From Marispirochaeta sp963667435 (GTDB lineage Bacteria; Spirochaetota; Spirochaetia; JC444; Marispirochaetaceae): DNA of 64,000 nucleotides. Under the pieces are notes generated by a model. The model was not told where the DNA came from. It saw nothing but the letters and a program-made list of their open reading frames with translations, and did not search any database. Below are positions 35,893 to 43,958 of this stretch, piece by piece. The stretch is from NCBI GenBank assembly GCA_963667435.1, contig OY763414.1:4434539-4498538 (forward strand). Reading direction: 5' to 3'. A program made the translations under genes and the position numbers. Positions within the stretch are counted from its first letter, which is position 1; the number at the start of each line of letters is the position of its first letter.

Positions 35893-37146
35893 TTACTTGA
35901 AGAACTTGTTGCCTTCATTCTGAATATTTTGAGCTGCCTGTTCCATTGTAATATTACCAAGCAGACCTTCAACTATCTGCTCACGGATGTAGCTGTAAAT
36001 TTTGTTGAGCTCGGGGCTCTTCCAGTCTTCAGCTGTAACAGCAGGGGTAACTGCAAGGTCGGCAGCCATGGCATTGAAGTCTTCGGAGCGGGAGGCATAT
36101 TTAATATTCACATCGGTGCGGGCCGACAGGTTGAACGTATCACCACAGTACATGGCATTGTGTTTGGCATCCGAGAAAGCGAGCATAAGATCGAGAGCCG
36201 CGTCCTGATTCTCTGCACCCTTAAAGCACCCTATAAATTTTCCACCTGCTACAGAACTGCGAATTTTCCGTTTGGGCATCTGTACTGCCGCCCACTCAAA
36301 ATTGGTAACCTGGGTTGCGTAGGCATTAATTACCCAGGACCCTCCGATATGGCTGGCTGCCAGACCGGACTGGAAAAGTTCCTGCGGATTTTCGGATCCC
36401 ATCCATACTGACGGAGTAATCAGCTTTTCATCATGGAGTTTCTTGAAGAAATTCAATGCATCCAGCGCTTCGGGTGTATTGAAGTTCATAGCGGTTTCGC
36501 TGTCATTTAAAAAGCGTCCTCCGGCTTCGTACAGCAGGGTAGACCAGCGATGCGGGCTGAAATCGTAGGCAAGGCCGTAATCCACTCCGGGGTTCGCTGC
36601 GACAACTTTAACCAGCGCGTCATGCCAGTCATCCCAGGTCCAGGTTTTTGAAAGCTGTTTGATATCAATCCCGGCTTTTTTGAACATATCAACATTCACA
36701 ATCATACCATTTGCGGTGGACTCGGTAGGGAGGGCAACAATGGTACCGTTTGAATGGGTGGCGAATGCAAGAGATGCAGGGCTGAATCCGCTGATTACTG
36801 AATCAAAGTTTTTCACATTACTGTCAAGCGGGAGGAGCTCGTCTGCGAACATTGCAACATGATTGTTTGTGACACGGGCAAGATCCGGGGGCGTCCCGCC
36901 GGCAATCATCAGCTTAAGGCGTTTTTCATAATCTCCAAAAGGCACCAGCTGAAGATCGATGCTTATGTTCGGATGAGCATCCAGATAGTCCTGAATAGTG
37001 TTCATGAATACTTCCGATTCATTGGCGTCGTTGAACCACAGCACTGTCAGTGTAACATCCTCAGTGCCGGATTCCTTCTGACCGGCTGCCCACATAAAAC
37101 CTGTTAATAACAGCATACTGATCAGAAGTACAAGTAACTTTTTCAT
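35893..37146 (-). CDS. ABC sugar transporter, solute-binding protein
   Basis: This is a 417-residue extracytoplasmic binding protein of the family 1 type. The signal peptide MKKLLVLLISMLLLTGF ends MWA-AGQKES, without a lipobox cysteine. The mature part has LTVLWFNDANESEVFMNTI, APPDLARVTNNHVAMF-like sequence and a GGSWVINAYA segment typical of the family. I chose the ATG at 37146, where AAGGAGGAG stands seven bases upstream. It is the first gene of the operon, behind a promoter bracketed by two LacI-type operators. Confidence 0.92.
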   Translation of the reverse strand: MKKLLVLLISMLLLTGFMWAAGQKESGTEDVTLTVLWFNDANESEVFMNTIQDYLDAHPNISIDLQLVPFGDYEKRLKLMIAGGTPPDLARVTNNHVAMFADELLPLDSNVKNFDSVISGFSPASLAFATHSNGTIVALPTESTANGMIVNVDMFKKAGIDIKQLSKTWTWDDWHDALVKVVAANPGVDYGLAYDFSPHRWSTLLYEAGGRFLNDSETAMNFNTPEALDALNFFKKLHDEKLITPSVWMGSENPQELFQSGLAASHIGGSWVINAYATQVTNFEWAAVQMPKRKIRSSVAGGKFIGCFKGAENQDAALDLMLAFSDAKHNAMYCGDTFNLSARTDVNIKYASRSEDFNAMAADLAVTPAVTAEDWKSPELNKIYSYIREQIVEGLLGNITMEQAAQNIQNEGNKFFK

Positions 37147-37169
37147 AACAACTCCTCCTTGGGTTTTTG

Positions 37170-37187
37170 TGTCAAAACGATTTGACA
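37170..37187. promoter_or_regulatory. LacI-type operator O2
   Basis: TGTCAAAACGATTTGACA is a near-perfect palindrome with the central CG of LacI-family sites. It covers the predicted transcription start of the binding-protein operon, a position suited to repression. Confidence 0.85.
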
Positions 37188-37193
37188 AAATTT

Positions 37194-37222
37194 ATAATAT
37201 TCCCGTCGGCAGTACCTGTCAA
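37194..37222 (-). promoter_or_regulatory. Promoter of the sugar/redox operon
   Basis: On the minus strand, TTGACA (37217-37222) and TATTAT (37194-37199) are 17 bases apart. The start of transcription would fall near 37187, inside operator O2. Operator O1 lies just upstream of the -35 box. Confidence 0.85.
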
Positions 37223-37229
37223 GAAAAAT

Positions 37230-37245
37230 ATCAAAACGTTTTGAT
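37230..37245. promoter_or_regulatory. LacI-type operator O1
   Basis: ATCAAAACGTTTTGAT is a perfect 16-bp palindrome. It lies between the operon promoter and the divergent lacI promoter, and is centred about 58 bases from O2, which could allow looping or regulation of both directions. Confidence 0.88.
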
Positions 37246-37251
37246 TCTCTG

Positions 37252-37280
37252 TTGCTCAGACTCAAAAGTGGAAGTATAGT
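37252..37280 (+). promoter_or_regulatory. Promoter of the lacI-type regulator, possibly leaderless
   Basis: TTGCTC (37252-37257) and TATAGT (37275-37280) are spaced 17 bases apart. The start codon begins seven bases after the -10 box and has no ribosome-binding site, so the mRNA may start at the ATG. Confidence 0.6.
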
Positions 37281-37286
37281 TAAAAA

Positions 37287-38279
37287 ATGGTTAAGATTAC
37301 TGATGTTGCAAAGCTTGCAGGTGTATCACCCTCTACTGTCAGCCACGTTCTTAATGGAAAGCGCCCTATAAGTGAACCCACCAGGCAGCGGGTGCTGCAG
37401 GCCATAGAAGAATTGAATTATATTCCCAATGCAAATGCAAGGGCTATGAAAAGCGGTCTTTCCGGAATCATCGGGTTTATAGCTACAGATATTACGGAAC
37501 TATTTTCCAACAGGATTATTCAGGGTGTGGAGTCGGTTATTGTTCCTTCCGGTTTCCATCTTTTATTTGTATCCGGGACTGAGTTTAAAACAAATTTAGG
37601 AGATACAATGGCCTTTATGAACTCGAGAAAACTCGACGGGGCAATTATTGCCCAGAGTATTACTCAGGACCACCGCAACCTGGAGTTCGTACCGCCGGAA
37701 TTTCCGCTGATAACAGTAAATTTTGATTTCGGACCGCACCTGCCTCGGATTATTCTGGATAATTACAAAGGCGGCTGGGAGGCTGCAGAGCACTTTGCCC
37801 GAAAGGGGTTCTCTCGCGCCGGACTGATTATGGGTCCATCGAACCGTATTGCCAGTAATGACCGTCAAACCGGATTTCTTGAGGGGGCGAAGAATTTCGG
37901 TTTGACCATACCACAGAGAAATTTTATTCATGTACCTTTCGATTTTCAGGGAGGAGTGAAGGGCATGGAGGAATTACTGGACGAGGTAGGTAATGTTGAT
38001 GCTGTTTTCTGTGCCAATGATTACATTGCCGTAGGAGCAATACAAACTGCAATTTCACGTGGTCTGAGAGTTCCGGAGGATATTGGCGTAATTGGATTTG
38101 ATAACAGGGACTTTTCCGAATTCTGGCCCACAACTATAACAAGCTTCGATCAGCCCCTGTATGAAATGGGAAAGATTGCCGCACAGTATCTTGAGGATAA
38201 AATACTTAATCATCATGAGATACCGATTCAGACAGTGCTTTCCAGCAGACTTATAGAACGGGAATCAACGCGTCACTGA
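37287..38279 (+). CDS. LacI-family transcriptional regulator
   Basis: This is a 330-residue repressor. Residues 3-22 are the helix-turn-helix (ITDVAKLAGVSPSTVSHVLN), followed by the hinge helix NANARAMKSG and a periplasmic-binding-protein-like sugar domain with VDAVFCANDYIAVGAI and DIGVIGFDN. It sits divergent from the sugar/redox operon, and three near-identical palindromes flank it, so it is the probable local regulator and senses the imported sugar or a product. Its last 15 bases overlap the convergent dehydrogenase gene. Confidence 0.93.
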   Translation: MVKITDVAKLAGVSPSTVSHVLNGKRPISEPTRQRVLQAIEELNYIPNANARAMKSGLSGIIGFIATDITELFSNRIIQGVESVIVPSGFHLLFVSGTEFKTNLGDTMAFMNSRKLDGAIIAQSITQDHRNLEFVPPEFPLITVNFDFGPHLPRIILDNYKGGWEAAEHFARKGFSRAGLIMGPSNRIASNDRQTGFLEGAKNFGLTIPQRNFIHVPFDFQGGVKGMEELLDEVGNVDAVFCANDYIAVGAIQTAISRGLRVPEDIGVIGFDNRDFSEFWPTTITSFDQPLYEMGKIAAQYLEDKILNHHEIPIQTVLSSRLIERESTRH

Positions 38280-39293
38280 AGGTCCGATACCTGCTGATGA
38301 GTATATTCGCTCAATTAGTTTAACTGCGGCAATTGCTTCTTCTGCGCCAACCTCCGGCTTGGTTCCTGTCTCAATGGCATTCAGAACATCCCGATACTGA
38401 GAGCGGTGCGCAGAGAACCCAATGTTCAACGGGTCGGATACATCTCCGGAACTGTCAATATATTGAGAAGGATTTATTGCCGCTCCGGGACTGTCCTCAT
38501 GAAAATCCCATCTGATTATTTTATCTTCTTCAAGCCTGATGTGACCCATTTTTCCACATATTTCCAGGGTTTTGAAGCTTCCCGGCCATGCTCCGGTAGT
38601 CAATGCAAGTGTGCCAAGTGGTCCATCCGGGAATACCAGGGATGCCACAAGGGTATCTTCGACCTCAATTCCTGAGTGGCATAAGGTGCCCGCTCTGGCT
38701 TTGAGGTTTTCAGGTTCGCCGAACAGATAGAGAAGAAGGTCAATTATATGGATTGACTGGTTCATCAGGGCACCTCCGCCATCAAGGGCCCATGTGCCCC
38801 TCCAGGGACTGCCGTCATAATATTCCTGGGATCGAAACCACTTGACCTCAGCAGTGGCCAGCGACAGACGTCCAAACCAGTGTTTGTCCACCGCCTTTTT
38901 GAGAAGCCTTACGCCTGGATGAAAACGGCTTTGAAATACAGATGATAACAGAACAGAGTTTAGCCTGCAGACATCAGCTATTTCACGTGCCCGTAAACTT
39001 GTTACCTCTATAGGTTTTTCTATAAAGACGTGCTTTCCGGCTTCGGCGACAGCAATTGCAGGCTCCATATGCGCTCCTGAAGGTGTGCAAATAGAGACAA
39101 TATCTATTTCCTTCAATAGTAGGAACTTTGTAAAATCAGCAACTGCCTGGACGTTCCATTTTTTTCCGAATTTCCTGGCTCTGTCAAACGAACTGTCATA
39201 AACAGCAATCAACTCTGCCTCTTCAAGCTCTTCGATTGCTCCGGCATGAAAATCCGCTATAATACCAGTCCCTATTATTCCAATGCCTTTCAT
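38265..39293 (-). CDS. Gfo/Idh/MocA-family oxidoreductase
   Basis: This is a 342-residue NAD(P)-dependent dehydrogenase of the glucose-fructose oxidoreductase/inositol dehydrogenase group. The N-terminal Rossmann motif is GIGIIGTGIIADFHAGAI, the catalytic motif is EKPIEVTS near residue 93, and WALDGGGALMNQSIHIIDLL carries the family histidines. Operator O3 lies 15 bases before the ATG, so it is likely under the same LacI regulator and in the same pathway. Confidence 0.9.
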   Translation of the reverse strand: MKGIGIIGTGIIADFHAGAIEELEEAELIAVYDSSFDRARKFGKKWNVQAVADFTKFLLLKEIDIVSICTPSGAHMEPAIAVAEAGKHVFIEKPIEVTSLRAREIADVCRLNSVLLSSVFQSRFHPGVRLLKKAVDKHWFGRLSLATAEVKWFRSQEYYDGSPWRGTWALDGGGALMNQSIHIIDLLLYLFGEPENLKARAGTLCHSGIEVEDTLVASLVFPDGPLGTLALTTGAWPGSFKTLEICGKMGHIRLEEDKIIRWDFHEDSPGAAINPSQYIDSSGDVSDPLNIGFSAHRSQYRDVLNAIETGTKPEVGAEEAIAAVKLIERIYSSAGIGPSVTR

Positions 39294-39307
39294 TATACCT
39301 CCAGAAC

Positions 39308-39323
39308 ATCAAAACGTTTTGAC
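39308..39323. promoter_or_regulatory. LacI-type operator O3
   Basis: ATCAAAACGTTTTGAC contains the same TCAAAACGTTTTGA core as O1. It sits in the 5' leader of the Gfo/Idh/MocA gene and links that gene to the regulon. Confidence 0.85.
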
Positions 39324-39497
39324 AGTGATAAGGTAAGGCTACACCTGATTATTGATTTACGCAACGAGGTTTTTTAATATGACGCCGTATTGAAGATCCA
39401 TTTAAACCCTGAGTTCCCCGGGTACGGGTAAACCTCCTGCTGTCGGATGATGAGCTGGGCAGCGGACATAAGCTAATGTTAAAAGACAATTAGCAAG

Positions 39498-39525
39498 TTG
39501 CTTTTCAAACCATTATAGTTATAAT
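39498..39525 (+). promoter_or_regulatory. Promoter of the GAF/HD-GYP gene
   Basis: TTGCTT at 39498-39503 and a consensus TATAAT at 39520-39525 are 16 bases apart, 37 bases before the ATG. Confidence 0.6.
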
Positions 39526-39561
39526 CAAAACCATAAATATTGATACTGGAAAAACGGGGTA

Positions 39562-40689
39562 ATGAAAGCCGGAATATATCAGAAGATTCTTAACAACGTC
39601 TCATCTGATTTGATAAATACTCTTCTGAATACAAGCTATGCCTTGAACTCAAGTCTCAACCTTGGGGAGATTCTGCAGGCAGTGGTGGAAAATGCTGTAT
39701 CTATCTTTGAGTTGGAAACAGGTTCGGTATACACCCTTGATGAGCAGGAGCTTCGTCTTGGAGCAGCGTGCCCTCATTTGCCGGATAATTTTCCAGAAGA
39801 ACTCAGGTTGGCTGCATTAGCAGATCATCCCCACATACGGAAGGCAGTTGATAGAAAAGCCCCTGTGGTGGTTGCCAATGTTGAGGATGAAATATTTTCT
39901 GAAGCCGAACAACAGGCAATAGAACTGCGTAATCTTGTTTCGCTGATTTATGTTCCACTTATCGTGCGGGATGAAGTTCTTGGAGTATTCATTGTCGGTT
40001 CCTCGGGGTATCAACGGCATTTCTTTCCCGATGAAATTACTCTGTGTAATGCATTTGCCGCGCAGGCGGCAACCGCTGTAAATAATGCACAGATGTACCA
40101 GCAGACACAGAGAGCTGTTATAGATTTGACCCTTGCTTATGATTCAACAATTGAAGGCTGGAGCAGAATTCTGGAGCTGCGTGACCATGATACGGATCAG
40201 CATACAAGCCGGGTTGCAGGTTTAACCCTGAAGCTGGCACAGTCCCTGAAGGTGCCTGATGACCAGTTGCCGGACATCCGCCGCGGCGCCCTGCTGCATG
40301 ATATAGGAAAAATGGGCATTCCTGACAGTATCCTGCTTAAACCGGGTAAGCTAAATGAGGAAGAATGGGAAATAATGAAAACCCATTGTGAACTTGCCAG
40401 GGAATACCTTTCGAGTATCGAGTTTCTGAAGCCTGCTCTGGATATACCGTATTGCCATCATGAAAAATGGGACGGCACTGGATATCCGCGTGGATTAAAG
40501 GGCCGGGAAATACCATTTGCAGCCAGACTCTTCAGCATTGTGGATGTATATGATGCTCTTACGTCCGACAGAGTGTACCGGCCTGCATGGTCTCAGGCAG
40601 AGGTTGTTGAGTATTTTCAAAAAGAGTCCGGTAAACACTTTGATCCGGCAGTTGTAAAGGCCTTCATAATTCTTATACAGAAGAGTTAA
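39562..40689 (+). CDS. GAF and HD-GYP domain cyclic di-GMP phosphodiesterase
   Basis: Residues about 20-180 are a GAF sensor domain (LNLGEILQAVVENAVSIFEL at its start). The rest is HD-GYP: R207-D-H-D in RDHDTDQHTSRV, H246-D in LLHDIGKMG, HHEKWDGTGYPRGLKGREIP with GYP at 307-309, and VDVYDALTSDRVYRPAW. The enzyme should hydrolyse cyclic di-GMP under control of a GAF ligand. No membrane segment is present. A decayed paralogue fragment lies at 9905-10189. It ends 53 bases from the convergent mscS gene. Confidence 0.93.
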   Translation: MKAGIYQKILNNVSSDLINTLLNTSYALNSSLNLGEILQAVVENAVSIFELETGSVYTLDEQELRLGAACPHLPDNFPEELRLAALADHPHIRKAVDRKAPVVVANVEDEIFSEAEQQAIELRNLVSLIYVPLIVRDEVLGVFIVGSSGYQRHFFPDEITLCNAFAAQAATAVNNAQMYQQTQRAVIDLTLAYDSTIEGWSRILELRDHDTDQHTSRVAGLTLKLAQSLKVPDDQLPDIRRGALLHDIGKMGIPDSILLKPGKLNEEEWEIMKTHCELAREYLSSIEFLKPALDIPYCHHEKWDGTGYPRGLKGREIPFAARLFSIVDVYDALTSDRVYRPAWSQAEVVEYFQKESGKHFDPAVVKAFIILIQKS

Positions 40690-40742
40690 GAGTTGTAGCT
40701 TCTCCGATATCGATGGAGAGAATTTGAAACTTTTCCTGCAGG

Positions 40743-41549
40743 TTATTCCTTGATCAGATGAACATCTTTTTGCGGGTAGGGGATAGATATCCCATTCTTA
40801 TCAAAGCGACGTTTAATCTCTTCCATCAAAGCAAAGCGGACCTTCCAGTAATCTGCTGTGGCAACCCAGGGGCGAACGGCAAAGTCAATGCTGTTTTCGG
40901 CTAATTCAAGAACACCTATAGTCGGTGCAGGCTCTTCAAGAATGCGTGGATCTCCTGTTAAGATTTCTTCCAGTACTTTACGGACGGTGTCCAGATTATC
41001 CTTATAACTGATACTTGCGATAATATCGATACGGCGCTTATCGTTTACTGAGTAGTTGGTAATTACTCCGCCGGTTACCCTGGAATTGGGAACAATAACT
41101 TTTTTGTTATCCGGGGTATTCAGCTCGGTTGTGATAATTCCTATTTCAGATACTGTTCCCGCCGTTCCACCGGTTTCCACATAGTCACCGATTTAAAAAG
41201 GTTTGAAGATAATCATGAGTACGCCGGCGGCAAAGTTTGAGAGAGATCCCTGCAGGGCGAGACCGACTGCCAGACCTGCTGCCCCGATTACAGCAACAAA
41301 AGAGGCCGTCTGCACGCCAAGCTGACTAACCGCGGCAATAAAAACAAACGCAATGAGGAAGACATAAGTAACACTTGAGGTAAAGGACACCAGGGTGGGA
41401 TCAACATTACCTTTTATTAGAATCTTTTTAAGGAGTTTCCTGATAACCTTTGCAGTTAGGCGACCTATAATCAGTATTGCAAAGGCTGCAATAACCTTCA
41501 AGCTATACAAGGTAATCCAGTCCTGGGCTTTATGAAAAAACTGATCCAT
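40743..41549 (-). pseudogene. mscS: MscS-type mechanosensitive channel with one in-frame stop
   Basis: The N-terminal part has the pore helix region AAGLAVGLALQGSLSNFAAG and the conserved IIFKPF. The next codon is TAA (41193-41195) and the frame then continues as IGDYVETGGTAGTVSEIGII, the expected beta-domain. MscS proteins read KPFKIGDYV here, so a lysine AAA has become TAA by one base change. The total length, 268 codons, is normal for a small MscS. Either the gene has just been lost, or the base is a sequencing error. Confidence 0.88.
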
Positions 41550-41792
41550 CTATATCTTTTTATCTTCCGTATCCCGGAAAATATACTCATTATAAGGAAA
41601 TGCAGCAAATGCCTGGCAAATGCAGAAAATTCCGGGCAGAGAAAAATGGAAACGACATTTTGGTAGCTTTGTCGGTGTATTTCATTCAAAAATGTCGATC
41701 AATTCACTAATGAATGTTTTCATATAATAAGTAATTACTCCTAAATAGTTTGAGTGAAAGAAGTTATTTTTAATTAAATGCAGCTCGGATTC

Positions 41793-41809
41793 TTGGCACT
41801 CTTTTTGTT
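41793..41809 (+). promoter_or_regulatory. Possible sigma-54 (-24/-12) promoter before the BMP-type ABC operon
   Basis: TTGGCAC at 41793-41799 and TTGTT at 41805-41809 have the correct -24/-12 spacing, with T in place of the C of the usual GC. It lies 57 bases before the TTG start of the first permease gene. The remainder of the stretch 41550-41865 is AT-rich and holds nothing else I can support. Confidence 0.4.
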
Positions 41810-41865
41810 TTACTTGATAGGTAAAGCCGGGTTAGAATGACTGATACTTATTACTGGGGGGCTTC

Positions 41866-42981
41866 TTGTCAGACAGAGAAAAAGGCGAATATAGCAGTGC
41901 AAAAAGGAACTGGAAGGAGATCGGTATCCGGATTCTGGTTCCATTCATGAGTATTGCCGCTGCACTTGTTATCGGAGCACTACTACTGCTTGCATTGAAA
42001 ACCAATCCGGCAAATGCCTATAAGGCATTGCTTCATGGCGCCGCAGGAAACAAATTCGGTATTACCCAGACCCTGGTCAAAGCAACCCCCCTTCTTCTGG
42101 TAGGACTGGGAATTTCCATCGCCTTTCGTGCCAGCTGCATCAACATCGGAGGACAAGGGCAGATGATCGCCGGGGCGCTTGCCGCAACTGCCTTTGCGCT
42201 GTACGCATCCTCCTGGCCTGGAATCATTCTCATTCCCACCGTACTGCTTCTGGCATTCAGTGCCGGTGCATTCTGGGGATTTATTCCGGGGTTGTTAAAA
42301 GCAAAATACGATGTTAATGAGATTCTCACTACAATTATGATGAACTCTGTGGCACTGCTCCTGATGGGATTTCTGCTACAGGGCCCAATGATGGACCCCA
42401 AGGGAATTAAGGCAGGAACCTACCTTCCGCAGTCCGCACGACTGCCTCAGCAGGTTTGGCTTCAGCGTCTTATCCCCAAGACCATGCTGCATTCTGGTCT
42501 GTTTATAGCATTAGTGATGGCGGTTATTGTCTATTTCTTTCTCTGGCGTACAACCATTGGATACCGGGTCAGGGCAGTCGGGCTTAATCCCAACGCTTCC
42601 AGGTATTCCGGAATCAACGTACCTTTTTATCAGGCACTTTCTCTTACCCTGGCCGGTGGTCTGGCTGGACTGGCCGGTGCTATTGAGGTAATTGGTGTTC
42701 AGCACCGCCTGATGGAAGGGATGACCAGTGGTTATGGATTTTCCGGAATTGTCGCAGCTCTGCTGGGATGGCTGCATCCTCTGGGGCTTATTCCTGCTTC
42801 TGTGTTTTTCGGAGGACTGCTTGTCGGTGCAGACACTATGCAGCGTGCTGTTCAGGTTCCATCTGCACTTATCGACGCTATTCTCGGGCTTGTAGTGCTT
42901 TTCGTCTCCGGTTCAGCCTTCTGGACTCAGCGCTGGATACAGAGAATCCGATCCCGATTCAACAAGCAGGCAAGCGTATGA
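41866..42981 (+). CDS. ABC transporter permease, BMP/nucleoside type (YufP-like)
   Basis: This is a 371-residue permease of the BPD_transp_2 group with about nine hydrophobic segments, including INIGGQGQMIAGALAATAFA and the conserved loop YRVRAVGLNPNASRYSGINV. It starts with TTG after a strong GGGGGG ribosome-binding site. It is the first gene of a four-gene importer and overlaps the next permease gene by four bases. Such systems take up nucleosides, purines or related compounds. Confidence 0.9.
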   Translation: MSDREKGEYSSAKRNWKEIGIRILVPFMSIAAALVIGALLLLALKTNPANAYKALLHGAAGNKFGITQTLVKATPLLLVGLGISIAFRASCINIGGQGQMIAGALAATAFALYASSWPGIILIPTVLLLAFSAGAFWGFIPGLLKAKYDVNEILTTIMMNSVALLLMGFLLQGPMMDPKGIKAGTYLPQSARLPQQVWLQRLIPKTMLHSGLFIALVMAVIVYFFLWRTTIGYRVRAVGLNPNASRYSGINVPFYQALSLTLAGGLAGLAGAIEVIGVQHRLMEGMTSGYGFSGIVAALLGWLHPLGLIPASVFFGGLLVGADTMQRAVQVPSALIDAILGLVVLFVSGSAFWTQRWIQRIRSRFNKQASV

Positions 42982-43910
42982 ATACCTTTCTTTCAGTAAC
43001 TGTTTTAACCGGTATCTTCAATACCATGCTGGTTCTGGCTACTCCCTTTCTGCTGGCAGCATTGGGTGAAACCTTCGCCGAGAACTCCGGAGTAGTTAAT
43101 CTTGGTGTTGACGGGATCATGCTTCTCAGTGCATTTGGTGCATTCTACGCGGTACTGACTACAGGCAGCCTGCTGCTGGGGATAGTAGTTGCCTCCATGA
43201 TTGGTCTTGCCATGGGGCTGATAATGTCTTTTATCAGTGTAACCATGAATGCCGAACAGGGGGTAAGCGGAATAGGGCTGCAGATGTTCGGTTTGGGCAT
43301 GTCCAGCCTGCTCTTCAAAGTTCTGGTGGGAACAGTTAAAACTGTAAATGGTTTTCCCGTGGTAAAAATACCGCTCCTGGGAAGCATTCCTATAATAGGA
43401 CCGATTTTTTTCAATCACAGTATTCTTGTTTATCTTGCCTTTGCCGCAGTTCCTCTTTCATGGTGGATTCTGGAAAAAACCACCTGGGGACTCACCATCA
43501 AGGCCGTGGGCCAGAACCCGGCGGCGGCGGACTCAAGGGGTATAAACATAAATCTTGTCCGCTATATTTGTGTCAGCATTGGAGCCATACTTGCCGGACT
43601 GGCGGGGGCATCGCTTTCAATATCGTCCCTCAATCTTTTTCAGGATAATCTAACGGCCGGGCAGGGCTTCATTGCCGTTGCACTGGTCTATTTCGGCGGA
43701 TGGACACCTGTGGGCGTTATGTTCGGTGCGCTTCTTTTCAGTGTCGCCAACTCCTTCCAACTCTGGATGCAGGTACTGGGCGTTCCGGTTCCACCCAATC
43801 TTGCAAATATGCTGCCCTATATACTTACAGTAGTAGTACTTACCTTTGCCGGTAGAAAAGGACGGAAACCTGCCGCCTTGAATAAACCCTTCATTCGCGG
43901 GGAATCATGA
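42978..43910 (+). CDS. ABC transporter permease, BMP/nucleoside type (YufQ-like)
   Basis: This is a 310-residue second permease of the same importer, with NLGVDGIMLLSAFGAFYAVL and the loop LTIKAVGQNPAAADSRGINI, which contacts the ATPase. I use the ATG at 42978, overlapping the stop of the previous gene; an open frame upstream to 42768 is only overlap. Confidence 0.9.
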   Translation: MNTFLSVTVLTGIFNTMLVLATPFLLAALGETFAENSGVVNLGVDGIMLLSAFGAFYAVLTTGSLLLGIVVASMIGLAMGLIMSFISVTMNAEQGVSGIGLQMFGLGMSSLLFKVLVGTVKTVNGFPVVKIPLLGSIPIIGPIFFNHSILVYLAFAAVPLSWWILEKTTWGLTIKAVGQNPAAADSRGININLVRYICVSIGAILAGLAGASLSISSLNLFQDNLTAGQGFIAVALVYFGGWTPVGVMFGALLFSVANSFQLWMQVLGVPVPPNLANMLPYILTVVVLTFAGRKGRKPAALNKPFIRGES

Positions 43911-43958
43911 GAGACGGTAAAAAATATGTATATTCATTTATCGATCAGGAGGATTGAG

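Noticed and set aside
35893..37146. Lipoprotein anchor for the sugar-binding protein
   Set aside because: No cysteine occurs near the end of the signal peptide; a signal peptidase I site fits better.
41550..41865. Purine riboswitch before the nucleoside-type ABC operon
   Set aside because: I looked for the conserved three-way junction elements and did not find them.
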